Positions 8,021 to 17,179 of a stretch of DNA of 64,000 nucleotides are shown one piece after another. A program made the position numbers and the translations under genes. The stretch's first letter is position 1; every line of letters starts with the position of its first letter. The notes under the pieces are model-generated. The model saw nothing but the letters and a program-made list of their open reading frames with translations. It did not search any database and was not told where the DNA came from. The stretch covers positions 124,001-188,000 of the forward strand of contig NZ_JACXYU010000007.1 in assembly GCF_014779715.1 (NCBI RefSeq), given 5' to 3'. This stretch comes from Streptomyces chumphonensis (lineage in GTDB: Bacteria; Actinomycetota; Actinomycetes; Streptomycetales; Streptomycetaceae).

Positions 8021-8953
8021 GTGAAATACGTCATCGCCCTCGATGTGGGCGGCACCGGCATGAAGGCCGCCCTCGTCGGCCCGGACGGTGGCCTGCTGCA
8101 CGAAGCCCGTCGCCCCACCGACCGCGGCCGGGGCCCGGCGGCCGTAACCGCCGCCGTGCTCGGCTTCGCCGCCGACCTCGCCCGCGCCGGCGCCGAACGG
8201 TACGGCCGGGCCCCCGCCGCGGCCGGTGTCGCGGTGCCCGGCATCCTCGACGAGCCGGCCGGCGTCGTGCGCTTCGCCTCCAACCTCGGCTGGACGGACC
8301 TCCCCCTGCGCGACCTGCTCGCCGAGCACCTCGGTCTGCCCGTCGCCCTCAGCCACGACGTGCGCACCGGCGGGCTGGCCGAGGGCCGCATCGGCGCGGG
8401 CGCCGGCGTGGACCGCTTCCTCTTCGTGCCGCTGGGCACCGGCATCGCCGGCGCCATCGGCATCGACGGCCGGGTGGAGGCCGGTGCGCACGGCGGGGCG
8501 GGGGAGATCGGCCACGTCGTCGTCCGCCCGGACGGCCCGGCCTGCGGCTGCGGCCAGCGCGGCTGCCTGGAGACGCTCGCCTCGGCCTCCGCCGTCGGCC
8601 GGGCCTGGGCGCGGGCCAGCGGCGACGCGACCGCCACCGCCGCGGACGCCGCGCGGGCCGTCGTCGCGGGCGATCCGCGCGCCGTGGCCGTGTGGCAGGA
8701 AGCCGTGGACGCCCTCGCGGCGGGCCTGGTCACGGCCGTCACCCTGCTCGACCCGCGCACGCTGATCATCGGCGGGGGCCTCGCGGAGGCCGGTGACACC
8801 CTCTTCACGCCGCTGCGTCGGGCCGTCGCCGCCGCCCTGACCTTCCAGCGCACCCCTCTGATCGTTCCGGCCGCCCTCGGGGACGCCGCCGGCTGCCTGG
8901 GCGCGGGGCTCCTCGCCTGGGACCTACTCTCCGCGGAGGTCGCGACCCGATGA
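8021..8953 (+). CDS. nagK: ROK-family sugar kinase, probably N-acetylglucosamine kinase
   Basis: 310 residues. The N-terminal LDVGGTGMK is the ATP phosphate-binding motif. A ROK zinc site is complete: H165 in GEIGH with C175, C177 and C182 in CGCGQRGC. LPVALSHDVR carries the catalytic Asp. The start is GTG behind a DasR-like site. The gene overlaps nagA by four bases (ATGA), so kinase and deacetylase are made together: GlcNAc is phosphorylated here and deacetylated by NagA. Glucokinase activity cannot be excluded from sequence. Confidence 0.85.
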   Translation: MKYVIALDVGGTGMKAALVGPDGGLLHEARRPTDRGRGPAAVTAAVLGFAADLARAGAERYGRAPAAAGVAVPGILDEPAGVVRFASNLGWTDLPLRDLLAEHLGLPVALSHDVRTGGLAEGRIGAGAGVDRFLFVPLGTGIAGAIGIDGRVEAGAHGGAGEIGHVVVRPDGPACGCGQRGCLETLASASAVGRAWARASGDATATAADAARAVVAGDPRAVAVWQEAVDALAAGLVTAVTLLDPRTLIIGGGLAEAGDTLFTPLRRAVAAALTFQRTPLIVPAALGDAAGCLGAGLLAWDLLSAEVATR

Positions 8954-10116
8954 CGAAGCAGCTCACCCTCACCGGGGCCCGTGTCGTCACGCCGGACGGA
9001 GTGCTGGACGGCGGCCGGGTGACCGTCGCGGACGGGCGGATCACCGCCGTCGACGCCGCCCCGGCCGCAGCCGCTCCGGACCCCGCCGACGTCGACCTCG
9101 CCGGGCACTGGCTGGTGCCGGGGTTCGTGGACCTGCACAACCACGGCGGCGGCGGCGCGTCCTTCACCTCCGGGACGCCCGAGGACGTGCTGACCGCCGT
9201 CCGGACCCACCGCGAGCACGGCACGACGACACTGGTCGCCTCCACCGTCACCGGTGACCTGGACACCCTCGCCCGGCAGGCGGGACTGCTCTCCGAACTG
9301 GTCGAGCAGGGCGACCTGGCGGGCGTCCACTTCGAGGGCCCGTTCATCTCCCCGTGCCGCAAGGGAGCGCACAGCGAGGCGCTGTTGCGCGACCCCGACC
9401 CGGCCGAGGTCCGCAAGCTGGTCGACGCGGCCCGGGGAACGGCCGCCATGTGCACGCTCGCCACGGAACGCCCCGGCGGGCTGGACGCCGTCCGCGTCCT
9501 CGTCGAGCACGGCGTCATCGCCGCCGTCGGCCACACCGACGCGACCTACGAGCAGACCCGTGAGGCGATCGAGGCCGGCGCCACCGTCGCGACGCACCTG
9601 TTCAACGCCATGCCGCCGCTCGGCCACCGGGCCCCCGGCCCGATCGCCGCCCTCCTGGAGGACGAGCGGGTGACCGTCGAGCTGATCAACGACGGGACCC
9701 ACCTGCACCCCGCCGCGCTCCGGCTGGCCTTCGACCGCGCGGGGCGCGACCGCACCGCGTTCATCACCGACGCCATGGACGCCGCCGGGTTCGGTGACGG
9801 CCGCTACCGCCTCGGCCCGCTGGACGTCGACGTGGTCGACGGCGTCGCCCGCATCGCCACCGACGACGGCACACCCGGCTCGATCGCGGGCTCGACGCTC
9901 ACGCTCGACGCGGCCCTGCGCCGCTCCGTGACGGAGGACGGCATCCCCGTGGAGGACGCCGTGCGCGCCGTGTCCACCACCCCGGCCCGGCTGCTCGGCC
10001 GGGCCGACCGCGTCGGCGCCATCGCCCCCGGCCTGGACGCCGACCTCGTCGCGCTCGACGCGTCCTTCACCGTCCGCGCGGTGCTCCGCCGGGGAGCGTG
10101 GGTGGTGAAGCCGTAG
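8950..10116 (+). CDS. nagA: N-acetylglucosamine-6-phosphate deacetylase
   Basis: 388 residues, full length for NagA. Features are the amidohydrolase metal motif DLHNHGGGG (H63, H65), the metal-bridging Glu in HFEGPFIS (about residue 130), HTDATYEQ, HLFNAMPPL and the catalytic Asp in FITDAMDAAG. It removes acetate from GlcNAc-6-P to give GlcN-6-P, feeding glycolysis or wall synthesis and producing the DasR ligand. It is translationally coupled to the upstream kinase and convergent with the next gene, separated by a GC-rich palindrome at 10120-10133. Confidence 0.93.
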   Translation: MTKQLTLTGARVVTPDGVLDGGRVTVADGRITAVDAAPAAAAPDPADVDLAGHWLVPGFVDLHNHGGGGASFTSGTPEDVLTAVRTHREHGTTTLVASTVTGDLDTLARQAGLLSELVEQGDLAGVHFEGPFISPCRKGAHSEALLRDPDPAEVRKLVDAARGTAAMCTLATERPGGLDAVRVLVEHGVIAAVGHTDATYEQTREAIEAGATVATHLFNAMPPLGHRAPGPIAALLEDERVTVELINDGTHLHPAALRLAFDRAGRDRTAFITDAMDAAGFGDGRYRLGPLDVDVVDGVARIATDDGTPGSIAGSTLTLDAALRRSVTEDGIPVEDAVRAVSTTPARLLGRADRVGAIAPGLDADLVALDASFTVRAVLRRGAWVVKP

Positions 10117-10136
10117 GGACCCCGGCGCCGGGGGCG

Positions 10137-11180
10137 TCAGCCCCCGGCCGGGGTGAGCCAGACCTGGTCGACGGCGACGTCGCAGGAGTCGCCCTCGGCG
10201 CAGGTCAGCCGGAAGGTGTTCGTGCCTTCTTCCACCCTGACCTCGCCGTAGGTGTGCGTCCAGGACTTCTCCCAGTCGCCCTTGGGGCCCTTCGCGAAGT
10301 TCTTGAAGTTGACGTTCTGCGGCTTCGGCGCGTCGTTGACCTGGAGGCTGAGCTTCATGTCCTTGCCGGGGACCGTGTAGCCGTAGTAGAGCCGGTAGGT
10401 GCCCGCCTCGGGCACCTCGGTCGTCCAGGTCACCGTCGCGCCGGGCTTGTTCAGACCGGCGACGTACTTGCCGTCCTCGGCGCGGGAGCCGGGGATGTCC
10501 CCGGCGACGATGGGGCCGTTGTCGAGCCGCAGGCTGGAGGCGTCCTCCGTGGGCAGCTCGGCCTCGCCGTCCTGCCCGTCCTCGCCGTCCTCGTCCTTCT
10601 TCGGGGCGTCGTCCTTCGGTTCCTGCTCGTCGGAGCCCGGCTGCCGGTCGCCGTCGGCGGCGGAGTTCGCGCCCGCCCTGTCGTTGTCGTCCCCGGAGAA
10701 CGCGACGGCCGCGCCGACGCCGACGAGGACGGCACCCACGACCGCGAGGGCGGCGATGAGCATCCCGTTGCGGCGCTGACCGCCACCGTGGCCCGACGGT
10801 CCCGGCCGGCCCGCGCCGCGCGTCGCTGCCCGGCCGCCCGGCTGGGTCTCCGGGGCCGCGTAGTGGGCGTTCGGGTAGGCGGCCTCCGGCGGGGCCTGCG
10901 GCGGGTAGCCGTAGCCCCCCGTCCTGCCGTGGGCGGCCTGCGGGTTCTGCGGGGGATAGCCGTAGCCGCCCGTCCCGCCGGGAGCGCCCTGCGGCGGCTG
11001 CGCCGGGGAGCCCTGCGGGGTGCCGTAGCGGCGCTCGCCCACCGGGCGGACCTGCTGGTAGGAGGTGCGGGGGACGCCCTGCTGCGGGGCCGCGCCGGGG
11101 GCGCCGCCTTCCTGGCGGTACAGGTAGCCGAAGGGGTCGTCGCCCTCCGGCGGAGTCGTACCGTTATGACCGGCGGTCAT
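10137..11180 (-). CDS. Membrane-anchored extracellular carbohydrate-binding-module protein
   Basis: 347 residues in four parts. Residues 1-130 are a Gly/Pro/Tyr-rich cytoplasmic tail with GYGYPPQ repeats. About 138-160 is one transmembrane helix (MLIAALAVVGAVLVGVGAAVAF). About 165-210 is a very acidic linker. The rest is a beta-sandwich with CBM6/CBM35 features (GTYRLYYGYTVPG, GEVRVEEGTNTFRLTC, VAVDQVWLTP). No catalytic domain is fused. It probably binds surface or substrate polysaccharide on the outside of the cell. The start has GGAG before it and the gene stands alone. Confidence 0.8.
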   Translation of the reverse strand: MTAGHNGTTPPEGDDPFGYLYRQEGGAPGAAPQQGVPRTSYQQVRPVGERRYGTPQGSPAQPPQGAPGGTGGYGYPPQNPQAAHGRTGGYGYPPQAPPEAAYPNAHYAAPETQPGGRAATRGAGRPGPSGHGGGQRRNGMLIAALAVVGAVLVGVGAAVAFSGDDNDRAGANSAADGDRQPGSDEQEPKDDAPKKDEDGEDGQDGEAELPTEDASSLRLDNGPIVAGDIPGSRAEDGKYVAGLNKPGATVTWTTEVPEAGTYRLYYGYTVPGKDMKLSLQVNDAPKPQNVNFKNFAKGPKGDWEKSWTHTYGEVRVEEGTNTFRLTCAEGDSCDVAVDQVWLTPAGG

Positions 11181-11270
11181 CCCCTGTTCTCCTCATACGG
11201 CAGTAGCTGACCTCGCGCAGCCTACCCCGTTCGGGGGACGGCGGGCGGGGACGTCCTGGGGCGAACGCCC

Positions 11271-12947
11271 CTATCCGGCTCTCCGGTGCCCCTTTGACCT
11301 GGAACGTTTCTCGACGTACATCCGCTGGTCCGCCGACTGCAAAATCTCCTCCACGGACTCTCCACAGGAGGCCCATCCGATGCCGAAGCTCGCGCCGACC
11401 CGCACCTGGCGGCCGTCGACGCGTATCGGCGGGATGATCGCGTTGCGCAACCGCACGGCGAGGTCGCTCGCGTCGGCCGACGCGAGCCCGTCGGCCAGCA
11501 CGACGAACTCGTCGCCGCCGAGCCGGGCCACGGTGTCGTTGTCGCGGACGGCGCCCGCCAGCCGCCGGGCGACCTCGACGAGGACGGCGTCACCGCAGTG
11601 GTGCCCGAAGCGGTCGTTGATCGACTTGAAGCCGTCCAGGTCGCAGAAGAGCACGGCCAGGCCCTTGTCCGAGGGGTCCTCGCCCGACGGGGCGGTGAGG
11701 TGGACGTGGTGGTCGAACCCGGGCGCGACCGGCGGCGGGACGGCCGGACCGTCCGGGCCGGGGCCTCCGCCGACACCGTGCAGGTCGGGGAAGACGGCCG
11801 CCATCTCGTGGATGTCCGCCCAGGCCGGGTCGGCGCCCGGGTCCGGGACGGTGTGCACCGGGGAGAGCGCCGGGCGTTCGCAGAGCCGGGCGCTGAGCCG
11901 GGCGCGCAGCTCGGCGCTGTTGGGCAGCCCGGTCAGCGAGTCGTGGCTGGCCCGGTGGCGCAGGTGCAGCTCGTGCCGCTTGCGCTCCTCGATGTCCTCG
12001 ACGTGGGTGAGCAGGAAGCGCGGCCCGTCGGCGACGTCGGCGACGACCGAGTTCCGCAGGGACACCCACACGTAGCTGCCGTCCCTGCGGCTCATGCGCA
12101 GCTCGGCCCGGCCGCCCTCGGCGGCGGTGCGCAGCAGGGTGCCGATGTCCTCGGGGTGGACGAGGTCGGAGAAGGAGTAGCGGCGCATCATCGACGCCGG
12201 GCGGCCGAGCAGGCGGCACAGGGCGTCGTTGGCCTTGATGAGCCGCCCGTGCTGGTCGCCGCCCATCTCCGCGATGGCCATGCCGCTCGGCGCGTACTCG
12301 AAGGCGGCCCGAAAGCTCTCCTCGCTGGCCCGCAGGGCCTGCTGCTCGCGCTCCAGCCGGACGAGTGCGCGCTGCATGTTGGCGCGCAGCCGGGCGTTGC
12401 TGATGGCGATGGCGGCCTGGAAGCCGTACATCTGGAGGGCCTCGCACCCCCAGGCGCCGGGGCGGCGGCCGTTGCGGGGCTTGTCGACGGATATGACGCC
12501 GAGGAGGTCGCCGTCGGCCGTGTACATGGGGGCGAAGAGCCGGTCCATGGGGTGCCACTCGTCGGCGAAGCGCGGGGCCGGCCCGGGGGTGTGCCACTGG
12601 GGGACGTCGTCGTCGTCCAGCACCCAGCCCTCGTTGTACGGGACGAAGCGCAGCTCCCCCCATGCCTCGCCCATCGCGAGCCGGCGTTCCCAGGAGGCGC
12701 GGGAGCCCACGCGCCCGGCCATCATCGCCTCGGCACCGGTGCTCCCGGCGACGGCGGCGACGACGAGGTCGCCGTCGGGGCGGACGAGGTTGACCGCCGC
12801 CATTTCGAAGCCGAGGCCCGTGACGACGCCGTCGGCGACCGTCTGGAGGGTGTCGGCGAGACTGCGGGCGGTGTTGAGCTGGGCCACGGACTGGTGGAGA
12901 CGGCGCAGCGTGGTGAGGCGGACGTACGGCTCAGAGTCGGTGTCCAT
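11271..12947 (-). CDS. GAF-PAS-GGDEF diguanylate cyclase (CdgB-like)
   Basis: 558 residues, soluble. GAF domain about 15-180, PAS/PAC about 200-330, GGDEF about 335-550. The active loop LGGDEF (about 476-481) is intact, and RDND ends five residues before GGDEF, matching the inhibitory I-site, so the enzyme should make c-di-GMP with feedback control. The stretch between LTGLPN and LFCDLDGFKSIND is enlarged by a Pro/Gly-rich insert of roughly 65 residues. In Streptomyces this architecture belongs to CdgB, which influences development through BldD. ATG chosen because GGGGGAGG precedes it. Confidence 0.9.
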   Translation of the reverse strand: MDTDSEPYVRLTTLRRLHQSVAQLNTARSLADTLQTVADGVVTGLGFEMAAVNLVRPDGDLVVAAVAGSTGAEAMMAGRVGSRASWERRLAMGEAWGELRFVPYNEGWVLDDDDVPQWHTPGPAPRFADEWHPMDRLFAPMYTADGDLLGVISVDKPRNGRRPGAWGCEALQMYGFQAAIAISNARLRANMQRALVRLEREQQALRASEESFRAAFEYAPSGMAIAEMGGDQHGRLIKANDALCRLLGRPASMMRRYSFSDLVHPEDIGTLLRTAAEGGRAELRMSRRDGSYVWVSLRNSVVADVADGPRFLLTHVEDIEERKRHELHLRHRASHDSLTGLPNSAELRARLSARLCERPALSPVHTVPDPGADPAWADIHEMAAVFPDLHGVGGGPGPDGPAVPPPVAPGFDHHVHLTAPSGEDPSDKGLAVLFCDLDGFKSINDRFGHHCGDAVLVEVARRLAGAVRDNDTVARLGGDEFVVLADGLASADASDLAVRLRNAIIPPIRVDGRQVRVGASFGIGWASCGESVEEILQSADQRMYVEKRSRSKGHRRAG

Positions 12948-13060
12948 CTGCCTCCCCCGTGGCTCGTTCGTTGATCCGACATGCCACTCGTCCGAGTGTT
13001 CCCGCCACTGAATCACAGGCTGCTCCTCACTCGGTACACAGGGTCAACGATTAATCTCAT

Positions 13061-13078
13061 CTGTGACTCATGTCACAG
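13061..13078. promoter_or_regulatory. CRP-type palindrome between the cyclase and the flavin reductase
   Basis: CTGTGACTCATGTCACAG is a perfect palindrome with 7-bp arms and contains TGTGA-N6-TCACA, the classic CRP half-site arrangement; it also fits the GTG-N6-GNCAC form I recall for Streptomyces Crp. It lies 114 bases upstream of the cyclase and 274 bases before the reductase start. The rest of the 404-base gap (12948-13351) has purine-poor, GC-rich DNA and no gene that I can support. Confidence 0.55.
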
Positions 13079-13351
13079 GAGGCGTTCCGGAACTCACCGT
13101 GTGTGGGTTTTCGCAGGTCGCACGGGGCGGTGGCGCCAGGCGGACGCGGGCCCCGCGGCGGGCCCCGACCCCGGTCGTAGGACCCGTCTGGTCCCCCCGC
13201 CCGATGCGGTCGGCCGGCTCCCCTCGTTACCGTCCGGAGCGTGTATCCGACAGCTCCACCCGCAGCCCATCACCCCGCCGCCACCGCCGGGACCCACCAC
13301 CCGGGCCCGGCCGACCGCTCCGCCCCCGACGCCGTCCCCCATGCTGGAGGG

Positions 13352-13852
13352 GTGAACGAGGAGCAGTTCCGGGCGGCCATGGCGCGGCTCGCCGCCGGTG
13401 TGGTGCTGGTGACGGCCTACGACCCGGAGGACGGGCCGCGCGGCGCCTACGTCGGCATGACGGCGACGGCGTTCGTCTCCGTCAGCCTCGACCCGCCGCT
13501 CGTGCTGCTGAGCGTGCGCACCGGCTCGCGGATGGACGAGCTGCTGGAGCGGCGCGAGGTCTGGGCGGCGAACCTGCTCGCCGAACACCAGCGCCAGACG
13601 GCCGGCCGGTTCGCGATGAAGGGCAGGCTGAGCGACCACCTCCTCTTCCGCGAGCTGCCGCACACGCCGGGGGAGGCGGCCGGGGCACCGCTCGTCCACG
13701 GCGCGCTCGCCCACCTGGAGTGCCGCACCGAGCAGCGGCACCCCGCCGGTGACCACACGCTGCTGGTGGCGCGCGTGCTCACGGCCGAGGTGCCCGGCGT
13801 CGACGGCAAGCCGCTCACCTACTACCAGGGCCGCTACCGCGCCCTGCGCTGA
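13352..13852 (+). CDS. Flavin reductase-like protein
   Basis: 166 residues from a GTG preceded by CTGGAGG. Blocks typical of the FMN-binding split-barrel flavin reductases are MARLAAGVVLVTA, GMTATAFVSVSLDPPLVLLSV, NLLAEHQ, RF-x-MKGRL, LAHLECRTEQ and the final YYQGRYRAL. Members supply reduced FMN/FAD to partner monooxygenases; none is adjacent, so it may serve an enzyme elsewhere or bind flavin for another purpose. A longer in-frame ATG form would add a low-complexity Pro/His-rich leader and is unlikely. Confidence 0.85.
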   Translation: MNEEQFRAAMARLAAGVVLVTAYDPEDGPRGAYVGMTATAFVSVSLDPPLVLLSVRTGSRMDELLERREVWAANLLAEHQRQTAGRFAMKGRLSDHLLFRELPHTPGEAAGAPLVHGALAHLECRTEQRHPAGDHTLLVARVLTAEVPGVDGKPLTYYQGRYRALR

Positions 13853-13905
13853 ACCGTTTCCGCCGCCGGATCCGGTTGTCGGACCCGCGCACTACGGTGT
13901 GGGCC

Positions 13906-14211
13906 ATGGAGGAGAGCACGGCGGAGCGGGTGGACGGACCCCCGGCTGAGAACGGGGACGGCAGCCCGGCCGGGGAGTCGCGGGGGCACGGCCTGTCGAC
14001 GCGGGAGGCGGCCGTGCTCGCGGTCGAACGCCGCGGCTGGCCCGGCCCCGGCGCCAAGGAGCGGGCCATACGCGAGCGGCTCGGCACGTCGCCGACCCGC
14101 TACTATCAGCTGCTCAACGCCCTCCTCGACGACCCCCGCGCCCTCGCCCACGACCCGGTCACGGTCAACCGGCTCCGGCGGGTGCGGGACGCCCAGCGCC
14201 GCCGCCGGTAG
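13906..14211 (+). CDS. DUF3263 protein, probable small DNA-binding protein
   Basis: 101 residues. The conserved part begins near residue 30: LSTREAAVLAVERRGWPGPGAKERAIRERLGTSPTRYYQLLNALL (described by its ends: LSTRE to LNALL), which is the DUF3263 signature with a helix-turn-helix shape, and ends with an Arg-rich tail (RDAQRRRR). The N-terminus is disordered and acidic. The family is common in actinobacteria and unassigned; a regulatory role is an inference from the HTH. The gene ends ten bases before otsB. Confidence 0.8.
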   Translation: MEESTAERVDGPPAENGDGSPAGESRGHGLSTREAAVLAVERRGWPGPGAKERAIRERLGTSPTRYYQLLNALLDDPRALAHDPVTVNRLRRVRDAQRRRR

Positions 14212-14221
14212 TCTCGCGCCC

Positions 14222-15055
14222 ATGGTCCGCTTCGACGCGCACACCATCACCCCCGCCGGCCGGGCCGGGCTGGCGGCCCTCCGGGCCGAGCCGGGCCGTT
14301 CCGTGGTCGCCCTGGACTTCGACGGCACGCTCGCACCGATCGTGCCCGACCCCGAGGACGCGCGGCCGCACCCCGACGTCCTGCCCGCGCTGGCCCGGCT
14401 CGGCCCCCGGCTGGCGGGCGTCGCCGTCGTCACCGGGCGTCCCGCCGAGGTCGCCGTGCGGTACGGGGGCTTCGCCGGAGTGCCGGGGCTGGAGGGGCTC
14501 ACCGTCCTGGGCGCCTACGGGGCCGAGCGCTGGGACGCCGCGACGGGCACCTTCTCGGCGCCGCCGCCCGAGCCGGGTGTGGCCGCCGTCCGCGCCGAAC
14601 TGCCCGGCCTCCTCGCCGGACTCGGCGCCCCGGAGGGCGTCCGGACGGAGGACAAGGGGCTGGCCGTCGCCGTCCACACCCGGCAGTCCGCCGACCCGGC
14701 GGGGGCGTTCGCCGCGCTGCGCGCGCCGCTGGCCGAGCTGGCCGCCCGCCACGGGCTCCACCTCGAACCGGGCCGCTTCGTCCTGGAGCTGCGGCCCCCG
14801 GGGATGGACAAGGGCATGGCCCTGACCGCCTACCTGGCCGAGCGGGACGCCGGGCCCGTGCTCTACGCGGGCGACGACCTGGGCGACCTGGCGGCCTTCG
14901 CCGCTCTCGAACGGCGCCGCGCCGACGGCCGGCCGACCCTGCTGGTCGGCGCCGCCCCCGAGGTGCCCGCACTGGCCGAGCGCGCGGACGTCGTCGTGCC
15001 CGGTCCGGCCGGCGTCGCGGCCCTGCTGACCGCGCTCGCCCGGCCGGAGGGGTAG
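14222..15055 (+). CDS. otsB: Trehalose-6-phosphate phosphatase
   Basis: 277 residues, HAD superfamily. Motif 1 LDFDGT (D32, D34) holds the nucleophile and general acid; VVTGRP is motif 2; LELRPPGMDKGMAL gives the motif 3 lysine; YAGDDLGD is motif 4. This set with the G-M-D-K-G block is diagnostic of OtsB, which dephosphorylates trehalose-6-phosphate. The matching synthase otsA is on the opposite strand about 600 bases away with a GNAT gene between them, so the pathway is clustered but not one operon. Confidence 0.92.
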   Translation: MVRFDAHTITPAGRAGLAALRAEPGRSVVALDFDGTLAPIVPDPEDARPHPDVLPALARLGPRLAGVAVVTGRPAEVAVRYGGFAGVPGLEGLTVLGAYGAERWDAATGTFSAPPPEPGVAAVRAELPGLLAGLGAPEGVRTEDKGLAVAVHTRQSADPAGAFAALRAPLAELAARHGLHLEPGRFVLELRPPGMDKGMALTAYLAERDAGPVLYAGDDLGDLAAFAALERRRADGRPTLLVGAAPEVPALAERADVVVPGPAGVAALLTALARPEG

Positions 15056-15071
15056 CGGGCGGTGCGGGCGC

Positions 15072-15569
15072 TCAGGGCACGGGCGGCAGGGCGAGCCACT
15101 CCGCCCAGGTGAGGTCGTGGCCGATGTGGCGCGGCCGCCGGAAGGGCCAGGCGGTCGCGATCCAGCGCGGTACCAGGGCGTCGAGCGCGCGCTCCGTCTC
15201 GCTGCCGGCCAGCTCGTCCACCACCCACCAGCACACCTCCGCGTCGGAGCCGGTGCGCTCGGGCGGGTCGACGTAGACGCAACCGAGGAGTGCCGTCTCG
15301 TCCTCGTTCAGCAGCGCGTAGTTGAAGGACTCGTGCGCGGCGATCTCCCGCTCGTGCCGCAGCAGGTCGACGCGGTCCTCCTCGTAGGTCATCGTCTCGG
15401 CGGGCCAGCCCCAGGCCGGGCCGAAGGCCTCCCACAGGCGCTCGCGGGAGTTCATGACGGCGGGGTAGTCGATCGCGGTGTCCGATTCCCGGATCGGCCG
15501 CAGGTGCAGGGATGTGCCGGGCACGGGTACGTGGACCGGGTGGACGAAGTCGTCGGGCAGCCAGCTCAT
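15072..15569 (-). CDS. GNAT-like N-acetyltransferase
   Basis: 165 residues. LHLRPIRESDTAIDYPAV opens the fold in the usual GNAT way; FNYALLNEDETALLGCVYVDPP is the central strand pair, and SDAEVCWWVVDELAGSETERALDALV stands where the acetyl-CoA loop normally is. The canonical Q/RxxGxG/A loop is not clear, so cofactor binding may be atypical. It sits between convergent otsB and otsA without an obvious link to trehalose. Substrate unknown. Confidence 0.7.
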   Translation of the reverse strand: MSWLPDDFVHPVHVPVPGTSLHLRPIRESDTAIDYPAVMNSRERLWEAFGPAWGWPAETMTYEEDRVDLLRHEREIAAHESFNYALLNEDETALLGCVYVDPPERTGSDAEVCWWVVDELAGSETERALDALVPRWIATAWPFRRPRHIGHDLTWAEWLALPPVP

Positions 15570-15645
15570 GATCGCCGAGGCTACCTCCGGCGGTGACGGC
15601 CCGCGCGGGAGTTTCCGGCGGCCCCGCCGGCCGTCCCCGGCGTGC

Positions 15646-17103
15646 TCAGCCCTCGCGCAGTGCGGTGAGCTGGGCCAGGAACCAGTCGCGGGGCGGCAGG
15701 GCGGTCGCGGCGGCGGCGAGCCGCTTCGTCCCCTCCGCCCGCGCCTCGGGCGGGACGGCGAGGGCGTCGGCCAGGGCGCGGGCCGTCGCGGCGACGTCGT
15801 AGGGGTTGACGAGGATCGCGTCCTCGCCGAGGTCGGCCGCGGCGCCCGCCTCCCGCGAGAGCACCAGCACGCAGCCGTCGTCGGAGACGACCGGCACCTC
15901 CTTGGCGACCAGGTTCATGCCGTCCCTGATGGGGTTGACCAGCGCGACGTCCGCCATCCGGTAGGCGGCCAGGGAACGGGCGAAGTCGTCCTCGACGTGC
16001 AGGACGACCGGCGTCCAGCCCACGGTACCGAACGCGTCGTTGATCTCCCCGGCGACACGGGCGACCTCGGCCGTGTAGTCGCGGTAGACGGCCAGGTCCT
16101 GCCGGGAGGGGTAGGCGAAGGCCACGTGCACGACGCGCTCACGCCACCCGGGGTGGTCCGTGAGCAGCCTGCGGTAGGCGTGCAGGCCGCGCACGATGTT
16201 CTTGGACAGCTCCGTGCGGTCCACCCGCACGATGGTCCGGCGGCCCTCGCCGACCTGCGCCCGCAGCACCGCCCCGCGCTCCTCGACGTCGGGCCGGTGG
16301 GCGCGTTCGCGCAGGAAGTCGGCGTCGGCGCCCAGGCCGTGCACGCCGACGCGCGTCGTGCGCCCGGCGTGGGTGACGCGCAGCTCGCCGTCCGCGGACC
16401 CGACCGTCGCGCCGAGCACGTCGGCGCAGCACGCGGCGAACGCCTCGGCCCAGCGCCGGGTCAGGAACGCCGCCCGGTCCGCGCCGAGCACGCCGCGCAG
16501 GACGGCGGCGGCGGCGTCGTCGGGCAGCATCCGGTAGTAGTCGGCGGGCGCCCACGGGGTGTGCGAGAAGTGCCCGATGCGCAGGTCGGGGCGGAGGGAG
16601 CGCAGCAGCTCGGGCACCAGCGTGAGGTGGTAGTCCTGCACGAGCACGACCGCGCCCTCCTCCGCGTCGCGGGCGAGCGCCCGCGCGAAGGCGGTGTTGT
16701 ACGCCTCGTACGCCGCCCACTGCCGGGCGAAGGAGGCGTCGAACGCGGGCTCCAGCGGCGTCTGGTAGAGCATGTGGTGGACGAACCACAGCACCGAGTT
16801 GGCGACGCCGTTGTAGGCGTCGGCGAAGGTCTCGGCGGGAATGTCGAGCATCCGCACCCGCTGCCCGCCGGTGTCCTCGCGGGGCAGCAGCCCGTCCGCG
16901 CGGCGGGCGGCCTCGCGGTCACCCTCGCCGAGGGCGGCGCAGACCCACACGGCGTTCGCCTCGGGGCCGATCGCGGAGAGCCCGGAGACGAGGCCGCCGC
17001 CGCCGCGTTTCGCGGTCAGCGACCCGTCCTCGGCGATCGCGTAGGAGACCGGACCTCGGTTGGAGGCGACCAGGACCTGGGGCACGCGGGACTCGGCGAC
17101 CAT
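15646..17103 (-). CDS. otsA: Trehalose-6-phosphate synthase (GT20)
   Basis: 485 residues. VASNRGPVSY and RGGGGLVSGL (about residues 33-42) form the glucose-6-phosphate/UDP-binding start; WFVHHMLY, VQDYHLTLVPELLR and IGHFSHTPW are the following GT20 blocks; R-V-D-R-TELSKNIVRGL, NPIRDGMNLVAKE and LSREAGAA close the donor site. It joins UDP- or GDP-glucose to Glc-6-P. It follows gpgS on the same strand after 76 bases, so one transcript may make both trehalose-phosphate and glucosylglycerate precursors, both osmolyte pathways. Confidence 0.93.
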   Translation of the reverse strand: MVAESRVPQVLVASNRGPVSYAIAEDGSLTAKRGGGGLVSGLSAIGPEANAVWVCAALGEGDREAARRADGLLPREDTGGQRVRMLDIPAETFADAYNGVANSVLWFVHHMLYQTPLEPAFDASFARQWAAYEAYNTAFARALARDAEEGAVVLVQDYHLTLVPELLRSLRPDLRIGHFSHTPWAPADYYRMLPDDAAAAVLRGVLGADRAAFLTRRWAEAFAACCADVLGATVGSADGELRVTHAGRTTRVGVHGLGADADFLRERAHRPDVEERGAVLRAQVGEGRRTIVRVDRTELSKNIVRGLHAYRRLLTDHPGWRERVVHVAFAYPSRQDLAVYRDYTAEVARVAGEINDAFGTVGWTPVVLHVEDDFARSLAAYRMADVALVNPIRDGMNLVAKEVPVVSDDGCVLVLSREAGAAADLGEDAILVNPYDVAATARALADALAVPPEARAEGTKRLAAAATALPPRDWFLAQLTALREG

Positions 17104-17179
17104 GCGGCGAGCGTATCCGCATCGACCCCCGTTCAAACGGCCGTGCGGTTGTCGCGGAGCCGCACCCGGCGGAAACCGG

